From Micrasema longulum (taxonomy: Eukaryota > Arthropoda > Insecta > Trichoptera > Brachycentridae): a DNA stretch of 64,000 nt. Where the stretch lies: positions 124,001 to 188,000 of the forward strand of contig JAGVSM010001124.1 of the NCBI GenBank assembly GCA_022494885.1. Direction: 5' to 3'. The position numbers and the translations under genes are program-made. The notes under the pieces are model-generated. The model was not told the DNA's origin. It worked only from the letters and a program-made list of their open reading frames with translations, and did no database searches. This document shows positions 60,701-64,000 of this stretch, in pieces; positions within the stretch are counted from its first letter, which is position 1; each line of letters opens with the position of its first letter.

Positions 60701-63215
60701 GAACTACATTTAAAATTGACCTTGCATTTAAAATTGACAACACGATTAAACAACATAAATATAGGTAATTCATTTTTTTGTCTGACCGTCATGGGTCAAC
60801 TGTAACTGATCAGATCAGAGCAGGGCCCCGATTACAATGGGAAGTTAACAGAGTTATCTTCAACTGTCTACAAAGAAAAGCCCATACTTGTTTACGAAAA
60901 TGAGTATATTTGCATGAACATTTAAAATATCTTCAGCGGTATGTTTAAAAAAAAAAAGTACGCATATTTTGCTTTTCATTCAGAAATCTTAATTTTACTT
61001 TGTAGATAAAATTAAAGATAAATGTTAACATCTCATTGTAATCGGGGCCCTGATACGAGATTACTACAGACTGATAAAATAGTTTTAGTACACATTATTA
61101 GTATTTATTTAACACCAAAAATGTTCCCGAAACTTTATAAACACGTTAAACGGGCAGCAAGATTGAGTGATATATACTAAAGTGCTATATTTGACTTTAT
61201 ACTCATACTTATATATTGCAATATCTATTACCTAGGACCCATTATAAATTTTTATTTTTGAAATGGGACCCATGTGTCGTGTATTTGGACCGATTTTTAT
61301 TATTTATAGCATGTCCTAAAACAAAATTATTTACAAAGTAATTTAAACAAATACTCCAATCATAAAATTTATATTTGTGATTATTTATTATAACATGTAC
61401 TGAAATTGTACAATAAACCACCAGACAAAACTAAACAAAAGCCTTAAACAACCTTTACAAAAGATGTTAAAAATATTATAACTAAAACTATCCTATAATA
61501 TGAATTTACAAAAATATATATTTTTGTTAAATGAGAGTGATTTTTGGCTCATTTGATTGACACTGAAGTAATCTTTGTTTGTCTTTAATTGAAAAACATA
61601 TTTTGATTTTTTTCAATATGGGATTTTCCTGAACTATTATCTCTCATCAACTTCGGGGTGCCTGGAAAAATGTTGTAGCAACAATTCGCGGACAGTGTAT
61701 ACTTGTAAGGCCGTATTAAACATACTTCATGAACTCGGCAATAGTTATTCCTACGTATCTGATATATTTAGTGTCGGGTTGTGTATTGTTCCTATAGAAC
61801 AAACATTTTGAACTTTTTCAAAGATGGTGAATGGTAATTATATTTATTTATTTTTGCATTTCATAAGCATAAAATTTTTTGTTTACTTTGCCCAGCTGTA
61901 TGAAACAGAACTTATGATTTTCTTGTTATATTACTTTAAAATATTTTATTATTTAATTTGTTTTTTACATTTATTCTTGAATTGTTTAAACTTTCAACTA
62001 AATATGTTATATAATTTTTAGGTCAATTTTTAAAAATAAAATCTTTTTTTTTTTTATAAATCTTGGGTTAAAGGAAATTTATGTTTTAAAAAAAATTAAG
62101 CCTAATATGTTAGTATTATGATTTTTTTTGTAAAATGCAGATTTGCTGTTTATGTTAATAAAAAAATAATAATAGCTGTTTGATTTACTTGTTTGTAAAA
62201 AAGTTTTTATTCTTATTTGATGGGAACTATAATATCCAATAGAATTTGGCGGACTAAATTATTTAGGTTTATTTGACAACCACTGAGTTGCCTTCTGTTA
62301 GAATAGGGTATTATCAATCGGAAGAAATACCGGATTTAACCTACTCTACAAAAAAAAATTTTTTTTAAAGATTCTCCTAAAGTTTATATAAACCCTTATA
62401 ATGAATAATTTATTCATTATTTTCGTTTCGAAAATGAGGTCTTTCGAAAATGATCATTTCTCAAGTTGGTATTAAAGTTTGTTACAGAAGTTCACGAGTA
62501 ATGCATTCATTTTAATGTTGGTGATGCCATAGACCACATAAAGAAATATTAGGAGAGTTGTCTATGCATATTATCTTAAGCCCCCCCTTATCCACTTCAC
62601 ACTCCAGTTCCAGGCACTGACAGATGAAAGTGAAAACGGATTACATCTTACACCTCGAATTTCTTTTATTATTTTATGGTTTTCAACCTCTTCTAAATAT
62701 TAATTTATTATGGTAATGATAAATTGAATTGAATCATCAATTTATCGTGACAATTATAAATCACAACTGGTAGCGTTTGATAAGTGCCAGGACGCCAAAA
62801 ATGTAAACAAACGACATATAGAAAAAGGAAGCTATCTACAATACTCTATAAAATCCATTGACATTGATGAAAACAATCTGATGACGTCAAAAAACATCCG
62901 AAGACGTCATATTTGATGACGTCACGAATTGTTTGTTTTTGGAACCATTCAAATTACAAGAATTTAATCCTTTATATCTCCCTTATTTCTTAACAGATTT
63001 TAATAAGAATAGTACCAATAGGCTTGTGATTATTTATATTATTTTTTTGGGTAAAAAAAATAATTGCCTATTATCTGAAATGGATTAATGTAATCAAACT
63101 GTAAAATACCTGCAGGCATTGTGACATTAGTTTCATCATCTTCCTCAGTGAAATCTGCAGAGGTTTGTTCATAGAAGATAACTGCTCCAAAAGGTTGGAA
63201 CGGTCCACATCATCA
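36624..63215 (-). CDS. GIIIspla2-like: group III secreted phospholipase A2 (partial, 5' end off window)
   Basis: A Ca2+-dependent enzyme that hydrolyses the sn-2 ester of glycerophospholipids, secreted in this family. Four exons join in frame: 63215-63110, 59210-59063, 42353-42127 and 36719-36624 (576 nt after one leading base, 191 aa plus stop). The first two encode a charged propeptide. The junction to exon 3 gives a PGTKWCGTGD calcium loop, and CCRQHDLC holds the catalytic His-Asp pair. The mature part after the loop start is about 107 residues with 8 cysteines; the bee venom enzyme is longer with 10 (family knowledge), so the last disulfide region looks missing. The signal peptide must lie beyond 64000 or in an unseen upstream exon. 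Introns (about 4, 17 and 5 kb) are packed with transposons. AATAAA on the minus strand at 36489-36484 is a plausible poly(A) signal. Confidence 0.82.
36725..37980. other. sPLA2 last-intron sequence without recognised features
   Basis: No repeat family or exon was recognised. The 70-codon frame at 37169-37381 has no motif. Confidence 0.3.
37986..38235 (-). repeat. SINE-A copy
   Basis: Minus strand: TTGTGCATTCACCTACCAGT, GAGGTCCCGGATTCGATTCC, and the body ATTGTCCCTGGAATGGTAAC to GATGAAGTGCCTTATG. Confidence 0.7.
38726..38975 (+). repeat. SINE-A copy
   Basis: CTCGTAGTGTGTGGTTGCTG, CTTGAGGCCCTGAGTTCGAT, GTCATGAAATATTGATTAAA, then body to ACGCACCGTTGGGTGCGGAC. Confidence 0.7.
38990..40055. other. 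unassigned intron sequence
   Basis: No gene found. One direct duplication AGAGTCTTTTATTTA occurs twice in a row at 39959-39990, and TATGACGTCTGAGGTGACGT at 39158-39177 holds two CRE-like half sites. Confidence 0.35.
40060..40235 (-). repeat. SINE-B copy
   Basis: Minus strand: GGTTGTGGTCCCGTGGCTAG, GACTCGCGGATCAGAGGTCC, GAGGTTCGAACCCCACTTTG, body ATTTCCATTTTCTAATAGTG to AAATATTTGGGTTAATTA. The most complete SINE-B here. Confidence 0.78.
40912..41085. mobile_element. fold-back element with hammerhead-like centre
   Basis: Arms 40938-40980 and 41031-41073 are inverted (TTTGTATATAACCACTTACC / GGTAAGTGGTTATATACAAA). Each reaches an ACCGGT. The 50-bp centre, read on the minus strand, has CTGA, a GAGACG/CGTCTC stem and GAAACCGGT. 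A truncated relative is at 48735-48880. Confidence 0.7.
41115..41370. mobile_element. MITE-R-related copy
   Basis: GGGCCTCGATTATAATGGGA then AGATAAAGACGTCATACC. It is followed by GTACATCGATATAAATCAAG and TGACGTCATAGTTGAAGATA. The same internal segment is in 42760-42965. Confidence 0.5.
41385..41957 (-). mobile_element. RTE-like LINE fragment, two pieces
   Basis: Minus strand, upstream piece (41957-41730): YVNDTVLLADAITDLQELFN, the YxDD box decayed to YVND. Downstream piece (41636-41385): FKYFGSILTETLDPDIGIKC, AFHKMKSLF and LLYGCETWT. 5' and 3' truncated, with an internal break near 41700. Confidence 0.75.
42127..42353 (-). CDS. sPLA2 catalytic exon C
   Basis: Acceptor CCGCAG|GG, donor GCAG|GTCTGT. 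It holds the calcium loop WCGTGD, then CCRQHDLC with the active-site His-Asp, an N-glycosylation sequon NNS, and HCLCDDALFAC with the Asp/Cys pattern of group III enzymes. It is strikingly GC-rich (almost every third base is G or C) in an AT-rich neighbourhood. Confidence 0.92.
42571..42990. mobile_element. MITE-R copy with extra internal segment
   Basis: GGGCCCCGATTTCAATGGGA start, AACTTAATTTTCCTTTGTAG, then AAAGACGTCATACCTTCC and CATAGTTGAAGATAAC. It looks like two related elements joined; the far terminal repeat is not clear. Confidence 0.5.
43390..45669. mobile_element. possible hAT-type element interrupted by a LINE
   Basis: The left end TAGAGGTGGTAGAAAAATGT then AACTGCTGTTTTAAAACAGT faces the right end AACAGTTACC-type sequence then GCTCACCTCTA. 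Flanks TTATATAT and GTATAGAT match at six of eight positions. If real, the 2.3 kb includes the LINE at 43700-44722. Pairing of the two ends is inference. Confidence 0.4.
43700..44722 (+). mobile_element. 5'-truncated LINE, intact C-terminal ORF and poly(A)
   Basis: The frame 43728-44384 reads SYKYLGIHIDYRLKWETHIA, then MLYYALIQSSVTYGIIGWGG, PRSFNLLPKEIQNIESLPKF and a stop. This is the thumb/C-terminal part of a jockey/CR1-type reverse transcriptase, lacking the YADD palm. The frame is unbroken over 218 codons. A 3' UTR ends in A14 at 44707-44720, so this is one of the younger insertions. Confidence 0.85.
45857..45899 (-). repeat. end of the 33.5-kb-type fold-back element
   Basis: CGGCATTCACTTCGTAACAC then TTCATTATAAATTATT is the reverse complement of 33741-33780. 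It abuts the big inverted-repeat arm that starts at 45900. Confidence 0.6.
45900..46180 (+). repeat. left arm of a 2.5-kb inverted repeat
   Basis: GGTCAACAAATTTTGCAAGT, AGTAGAACTCCGTTTATCCG, AGTGCTATTCTAAATTGTCC, GGTCAATTTGGGGATTTTAA to ATATGGCCACAC. Reverse complement of 48132-48420 with few differences. Confidence 0.8.
46687..46945 (+). repeat. SINE-A copy inside the inverted repeat
   Basis: CCTCGAGGTGTAATGGTCAG, CATACCATTCAAGAGGTCTC, GGGCTCGATTCCCGACATGA. Body to CCATTAGGTGCGGAATGGGA then AATAAATGAATGAAT. Confidence 0.72.
47215..47600 (+). mobile_element. RTE-type LINE 3' end with GAA tail
   Basis: Frame 47225-47480: RIDAFEMWCWRKLLRVPWAA, RRIQSFFGHIARREPDN and GRRSRGRIPYRWLRG. It continues out of frame through QFVGLRTDWSGTD-like sequence and ends GACTTGGGAGAAGAAGAAGA, the short tandem tail of RTE elements. 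Confidence 0.78.
47757..47877. mobile_element. small TIR element
   Basis: GGGGTGCTATTCTGAACCAC then TCTCGTGGCACGGAAA faces GGCCACGAAAGCGTTTGGAA then TATCAGCCC. A perfect GTGTATT/AATACAC hairpin sits in the middle. Confidence 0.5.
47878..48225. mobile_element. MITE-Q copy reaching into the right inverted arm
   Basis: GGGGTGCAATTGTGAATCTT, CCCAGAGAGTGGTTCATTTG, GGCCACTCTGATGATTAAAC, then AATCATCAGTGTGGCCATAT and TGACCACTCTTTAGCGAGTA, ending ATCACTTCTG. Confidence 0.62.
48132..48420 (-). repeat. right arm of the 2.5-kb inverted repeat
   Basis: GTGTGGCCATATATGAACAA, CGGATGACTAGAGTTCGGAT, AAACGGAGTTCTACTAATAA to CTTGCAAAATTTGTTGACC. See 45900-46180. Confidence 0.8.
48421..48734. other. unassigned AT-rich stretch
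   Basis: No recognised element or gene; the 66-codon frame at 48397-48597 is AT-driven. Confidence 0.3.
48735..48880 (+). mobile_element. relative of the hammerhead-like fold-back element
   Basis: GCATTAACTTTGTGGTCCAA, then GAAGAGACGGGTTACGTCTC, GAAACCGGTAGACAGATAAG, TCGGTGAGTGGTTTTATACA. It keeps the GAGACG/CGTCTC stem and GAAACCGGT but has lost the CTGA side. Partial copies of the AACTTTGTGGT end also lie at 50507 and 60564. Confidence 0.6.
49195..49245 (-). repeat. repeat P remnant
   Basis: CCCGTAAGCCTTATCCCCAG then CCAATGACAACATATT: a degraded minus-strand core. Confidence 0.4.
49246..49764 (+). repeat. two tandem repeat P units
   Basis: Unit 1 (49250-49610) is complete: CAGGGATGGAAAATACCTTA, GGCCACTTTACACACTGTGT, TAGGCAACGCCTGAAAACAA, GTCCAAATGTTCGTAGACAA. 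Unit 2 begins at about 49625 (TCAACAAATTACAACAGGGA) and is cut at 49764 by a LINE insertion. Confidence 0.75.
49765..50460 (-). mobile_element. LINE 3' end inserted in repeat P
   Basis: The minus-strand frame 50457-50194 ends TNTTFGQRDFEYYSIKIYNL then LPLFIKTISNEKMF, the LP-IK C-terminus of a LINE ORF2. The 3' UTR ends AAAAGGTTCTTTGAACCGTT then GATGAATAAAAAA, shared with 26000-26190. Confidence 0.65.
50500..51279 (+). mobile_element. retrotransposed 3' end with poly(A)
   Basis: Ends GGTAGTAGGCCCTAATAAAG followed by A12 at 51268-51279. The coding part is not recognised. The left edge overlaps an AACTTTGTGGTTATC end of the fold-back family. Confidence 0.4.
51700..52330 (+). mobile_element. LINE C-terminal fragment
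   Basis: Frame 51725-52000 reads KKQYNVIATKIFNDLLPNIK and ends RDFFEKYM, the IFN-LP-IK terminus of a CR1/jockey-type ORF2, followed by an AT-rich UTR. Confidence 0.5.
52330..53365. other. unassigned stretch
   Basis: No gene supported. GCATCCTCGGGGGACCACTG and TTAAACCCGAGGATGTG make a short hairpin at 53265-53307. The 105-codon frame at 53037-53354 has no recognisable domain. Confidence 0.35.
53367..53795 (-). mobile_element. MITE-N copy with nested LINE fragment
   Basis: Left piece 53367-53487 (ATGTGGAAGTTCAGTG, TAGCATATTAAACTAAGCC, ATCGTATTATCAGCACTATG). Right piece 53735-53795 (GTATCTAATTTCCCGTAGGG, CTGAAATTCCTCAT). Confidence 0.62.
53488..53732 (+). mobile_element. LINE fragment related to 11081-12000
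   Basis: MCGKTVYDKCTDVEVRELCK then FGHVERMDRERTAKRIYD matches the 3' coding end of the element at 11.6 kb. Inserted into or captured by MITE-N. Confidence 0.7.
53800..55480. other. unassigned stretch
   Basis: No gene supported. An 87-codon frame at 54774-55037 is GC-richer than its surroundings but shows no motif I recognise. Confidence 0.35.
55485..55555 (+). repeat. 27-bp tandem repeat, about 2.5 copies
   Basis: AATATAAAGCAATAATTTTT then ATCAAAA repeats with no spacer. Confidence 0.75.
55948..56030. repeat. hairpin with CCGGTACTGG core
   Basis: TTTCATACCGGTACTGGTAA and TTACCAGTACTGGTAAGTGC then CGGTATGAA face each other across a short A-run. GTTTACTTTCATACCGG/CCGGTATGAAGGTAATAA are the outer arms. 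Confidence 0.6.
56085..56190 (+). repeat. repeat P fragment
   Basis: TTTTTGTACATAGGCTGGAT, TTCCTCCATAGGGAG, TTGTTGCAACAGAGAGTGAA, GGGAATATGGAAGTCTAG. Confidence 0.55.
56455..56945 (-). repeat. SINE-B split by a LINE fragment
   Basis: Head piece 56945-56905 (GGTTGTGGTCCCGTGGCTAG, GTCTCGGACTC). Remainder 56545-56455 (GGTCTGTGATCGAATCCCAC, TTTCTAATAGTGGCC, AAATATTTGTGT). The LINE piece lies between. Confidence 0.65.
56546..56904 (-). mobile_element. LINE C-terminal fragment nested in SINE-B
   Basis: The minus-strand frame reads HGSTTFAQRNFSFVAPRVFN then SVFRKSVQVWI and a stop near 56742. The UTR ends with a TAAATAAATACATAAAAAAA tail at about 56550. Confidence 0.72.
56950..57620 (-). mobile_element. 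LINE fragment with RNase H-type C-terminus
   Basis: Minus-strand pieces in shifting frames: TQFLSGHGKFNQKLFVFNIV, then EHILWSCPF, then MELLATIRGPVIGPVGYTDL and SKKNFKAFKKFCNHF. This is the usual end of LINE polyproteins with a TGHG-type RNase H/zinc region. Several stops, so a dead copy. Confidence 0.65.
57625..57900. other. unassigned intron sequence
   Basis: No recognised feature. Confidence 0.3.
57905..58710 (+). mobile_element. LINE reverse-transcriptase fragment split by MITE-N
   Basis: VYADDTALVISQEIHLLRKV (57912-57980) and LQEDYNSLLKWSHDMGLIIN (from about 58402) join across the MITE. They continue with NAKNTKIMHVKSP and EYVYLGITI. The YADD box is intact. The natural ORF is restored only if 57981-58406 is removed. 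Confidence 0.8.
57981..58406 (+). mobile_element. MITE-N, complete copy inside a LINE ORF
   Basis: AATGAGGAACTTCAG at the left and CTGAACTTCCTCATT at the right are inverted with one mismatch. 426 bp. Internal GGGAAATTGGATACAAAAAA and GTTTAACAGTCTATTAACAA are the family marks. This copy defines the element's ends. Confidence 0.78.
58715..59060. other. unassigned intron sequence
   Basis: A run of GTCTCGAGACT-like words (58905-58945) forms imperfect inverted repeats; otherwise nothing recognised. Confidence 0.35.
59063..59210 (-). CDS. sPLA2 propeptide exon B
   Basis: Acceptor CGTAG|GTG, donor CCAG|GTCAGT, phase 0 in and phase 1 out. It encodes a Lys/Arg/Glu-rich segment (GRREGKRKAAEEEKGRG, possible prohormone-type cleavage area) and ends SGILPG, which leads straight into the TKWCG calcium loop of the next exon. 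Confidence 0.78.
59395..59600 (+). mobile_element. LINE 3' coding end
   Basis: A frame (not opened by ATG) reads RWLDAVQRGVDAIGIRVWRS, then CQDRERWCQTLKEAKTHNGL and a stop: the WRxxxxDRxxW-EAKTHxGL terminus of a LINE ORF2. Diverged upstream. Confidence 0.72.
59840..60330 (-). other. unclassified, possible LINE UTR
   Basis: GC-richer than its surroundings with mixed short frames on both strands. The minus-strand ACTGCATCTTCCTCCGTCCT region resembles retrotransposon 3' sequence, but no motif fixes it. Confidence 0.25.
60331..60530 (-). repeat. tRNA-headed SINE remnant (SINE-A-like)
   Basis: Minus strand: GTAGTGGCTGGTTTGCATTT, AGAGTTTCCGGGTTCGATTT, then CTGTCGCTTGTCTTGATACC and GGGTAAGACTTATCACCTT. 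Diverged head and body. Confidence 0.5.
60821..61052. mobile_element. MITE-R, complete copy with 30-bp TIRs
   Basis: CAGGGCCCCGATTACAATGG then GAAGTTAACA at the left, and TGTTAACATCTCATTGTAAT then CGGGGCCCTG at the right. 232 bp. Type copy of the family. Confidence 0.82.
61060..63100. other. unassigned intron sequence
   Basis: About 2 kb of AT-rich intron (between sPLA2 exons A and B) with no recognised repeat. Contains the TGACGTCA cluster at 62882-62924. Confidence 0.35.
62882..62924. promoter_or_regulatory. cluster of CRE-like TGACGTCA sites
   Basis: Perfect TGACGTCA at 62882-62889 and 62917-62924, and AGACGTCA at 62902-62909, within 43 bp. This palindrome is the full CREB/ATF site (known). 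Location in an sPLA2 intron gives no proof of function. Confidence 0.4.
63110..63215 (-). CDS. sPLA2 propeptide exon A
   Basis: Acceptor TTTGCAG|T, donor CTGCAG|GTATTT, phase 2 in and phase 0 out. It encodes DDVDRSNLLEQLSSMNKPLQ and a further 15 residues ending in a basic Met-rich helix. Assignment to the PLA2 gene rests on phase match and strand only. Confidence 0.6.
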
Positions 63216-63259
63216 CTGCAAAAATTAAAATACGGGGTTTTTAAACTAATTAAAATGTT

Positions 63260-63560
63260 TAACATATTAATACAAAAATTAAGAACATTTCAGAGAAGAA
63301 AATATGGAAGTCTCGGCATTTACAAGGTTTATGACCTGTCATTGGCTGGCTCAAGTGGCCACTTTACACACTGTAACATTCACAATTTTGCCATGAGCAT
63401 CCACATTTCTTTAATCCTTCCACCAGTAAATTTTTGTGAAGTTAAAAAGCTGAAAGCTTTCTTTGAGATTCATCTGATTGAATTATATCACCTACTAGGC
63501 TACTCCTAAATATATTTCACATTTTTTATACCTTTTTCTAGGACCAGTTGGTTTAATCAA
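63260..63560 (+). repeat. repeat P copy
   Basis: GAAAATATGGAAGTCTCGGC, TTATGACCTGTCATTGGCTG, GGCCACTTTACACACTGTAA, AAGTTAAAAAGCTGAAAGCT, ACTAGGCTACTCC and AGGACCAGTTGGTTTAATCA, in the usual order. Confidence 0.72.
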
Positions 63561-64000
63561 CAATATTTATTATTATTTTATTTTAATTGTAAAAATAGAA
63601 CGTTGTTTAATCAATATTATGTATCTTTTTTGGGTGATACCGTGTATGTTGGATTTGATCCGACGTTTCGGCTACCTTGTGTAGAACGTTGTTTTTGCAT
63701 TTTCAATAAAACATAGTTAAATCTAATTATTTTCCTATTAAATCACTTCACTACATTGTATTAAACGAGTTGATTGAATAATCCGCGTATCTTTACGCAA
63801 AAGCAAACAATAAATAATTCAACACCTTGTTTTAAAAACCTCAAATGACTCAAACCAATATTTTTTTAGGAGAGTGTTTAAACTGAATACCACGGTTTAA
63901 CGATTGTTTTCGTGTCTTTAATTAATTTATGGAAATACTTGAAGTGCACTCTATAGAAAATGTTTTTTTTTAATTTTTAAAATATTTAAATATGAAATAA
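63561..64000. other. unassigned right edge
   Basis: AT-rich, no gene recognised. The sPLA2 5' exon(s) should lie here or beyond, but I could not identify one ending in phase 2. Confidence 0.3.

Noticed and set aside
1..64000. CRISPR array, operons, bacterial promoters
   Set aside because: No spaced direct repeats of that kind; introns, SINEs and LINEs show this is a eukaryotic genome.

Overview
The window reads as a piece of an insect nuclear genome, most likely Lepidoptera (inference). It is strongly AT-rich and crowded with interspersed repeats. It carries spliceosomal genes with short phased exons bounded by GT/AG sites, and no prokaryotic operon structure. I resolved two protein-coding genes, both on the minus strand; nearly everything else is transposable-element sequence or unassigned AT-rich DNA.

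Gene 1 (5492-23314, minus) is a Rabaptin-5/RABEP1-type endosomal Rab5 effector. I could phase fifteen coding exons by hand. They total 1812 nt (603 codons plus stop) with every junction in frame. The protein is almost entirely coiled coil, has the conserved Rabaptin Rab5-binding region near the C-terminus, and ends in an eight-cysteine FYVE-type zinc finger split over the last two exons. The introns hold SINEs, LINE fragments, two pogo-like MITEs and other repeats.

Gene 2 (36624-63215, minus, 5' end beyond the right edge) is a group III (bee-venom-like) secreted phospholipase A2. Four exons are visible: two propeptide exons near 63.1 and 59.1 kb, a GC-rich catalytic exon at 42.1-42.35 kb, and a 96-nt terminal exon at 36.6 kb. 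Introns reach about 17 kb and are full of nested transposons. A SNARE/endosome-type effector and a secreted lipase have no evident functional link; they look like chance neighbours.

Repeat layout. I use working labels. SINE-A, SINE-B and SINE-C are three tRNA-headed SINE families. MITE-N is a ~430-500 bp element with ends AATGAGGAAGTTCAG. Pogo-like MITEs are ~800-855 bp, start CAGTAAAACC and are flanked by TA. MITE-Q starts CAGGGGTGCTATTCTGAAT. MITE-R starts CAGGGCCCCGATTACAATGG. Repeat P is the most frequent family (about 14 copies or part copies); it contains GGCCACTTTACACACTGTG and one copy has a 10-bp target duplication. There are two hAT-like elements with CACCTCTA-type ends, one mariner transposase remnant, and many 5'-truncated non-LTR retrotransposon tails of several clades. 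Several loci are nested two or three deep (24.9-25.4, 27.6-28.4, 29.4-30.1, 34.6-35.3, 43.4-45.7, 53.4-53.8, 56.5-56.9 and 57.9-58.7 kb).

The most interesting unexplained structures are: a LINE 3' stem-loop shared by several otherwise different repeats; a fold-back element at 40.9-41.1 kb whose centre is laid out like a hammerhead ribozyme; a 2.5-kb inverted repeat at 45.9-48.4 kb; repeat P itself; and a possible in-frame 42-nt cassette exon of the rabaptin gene.
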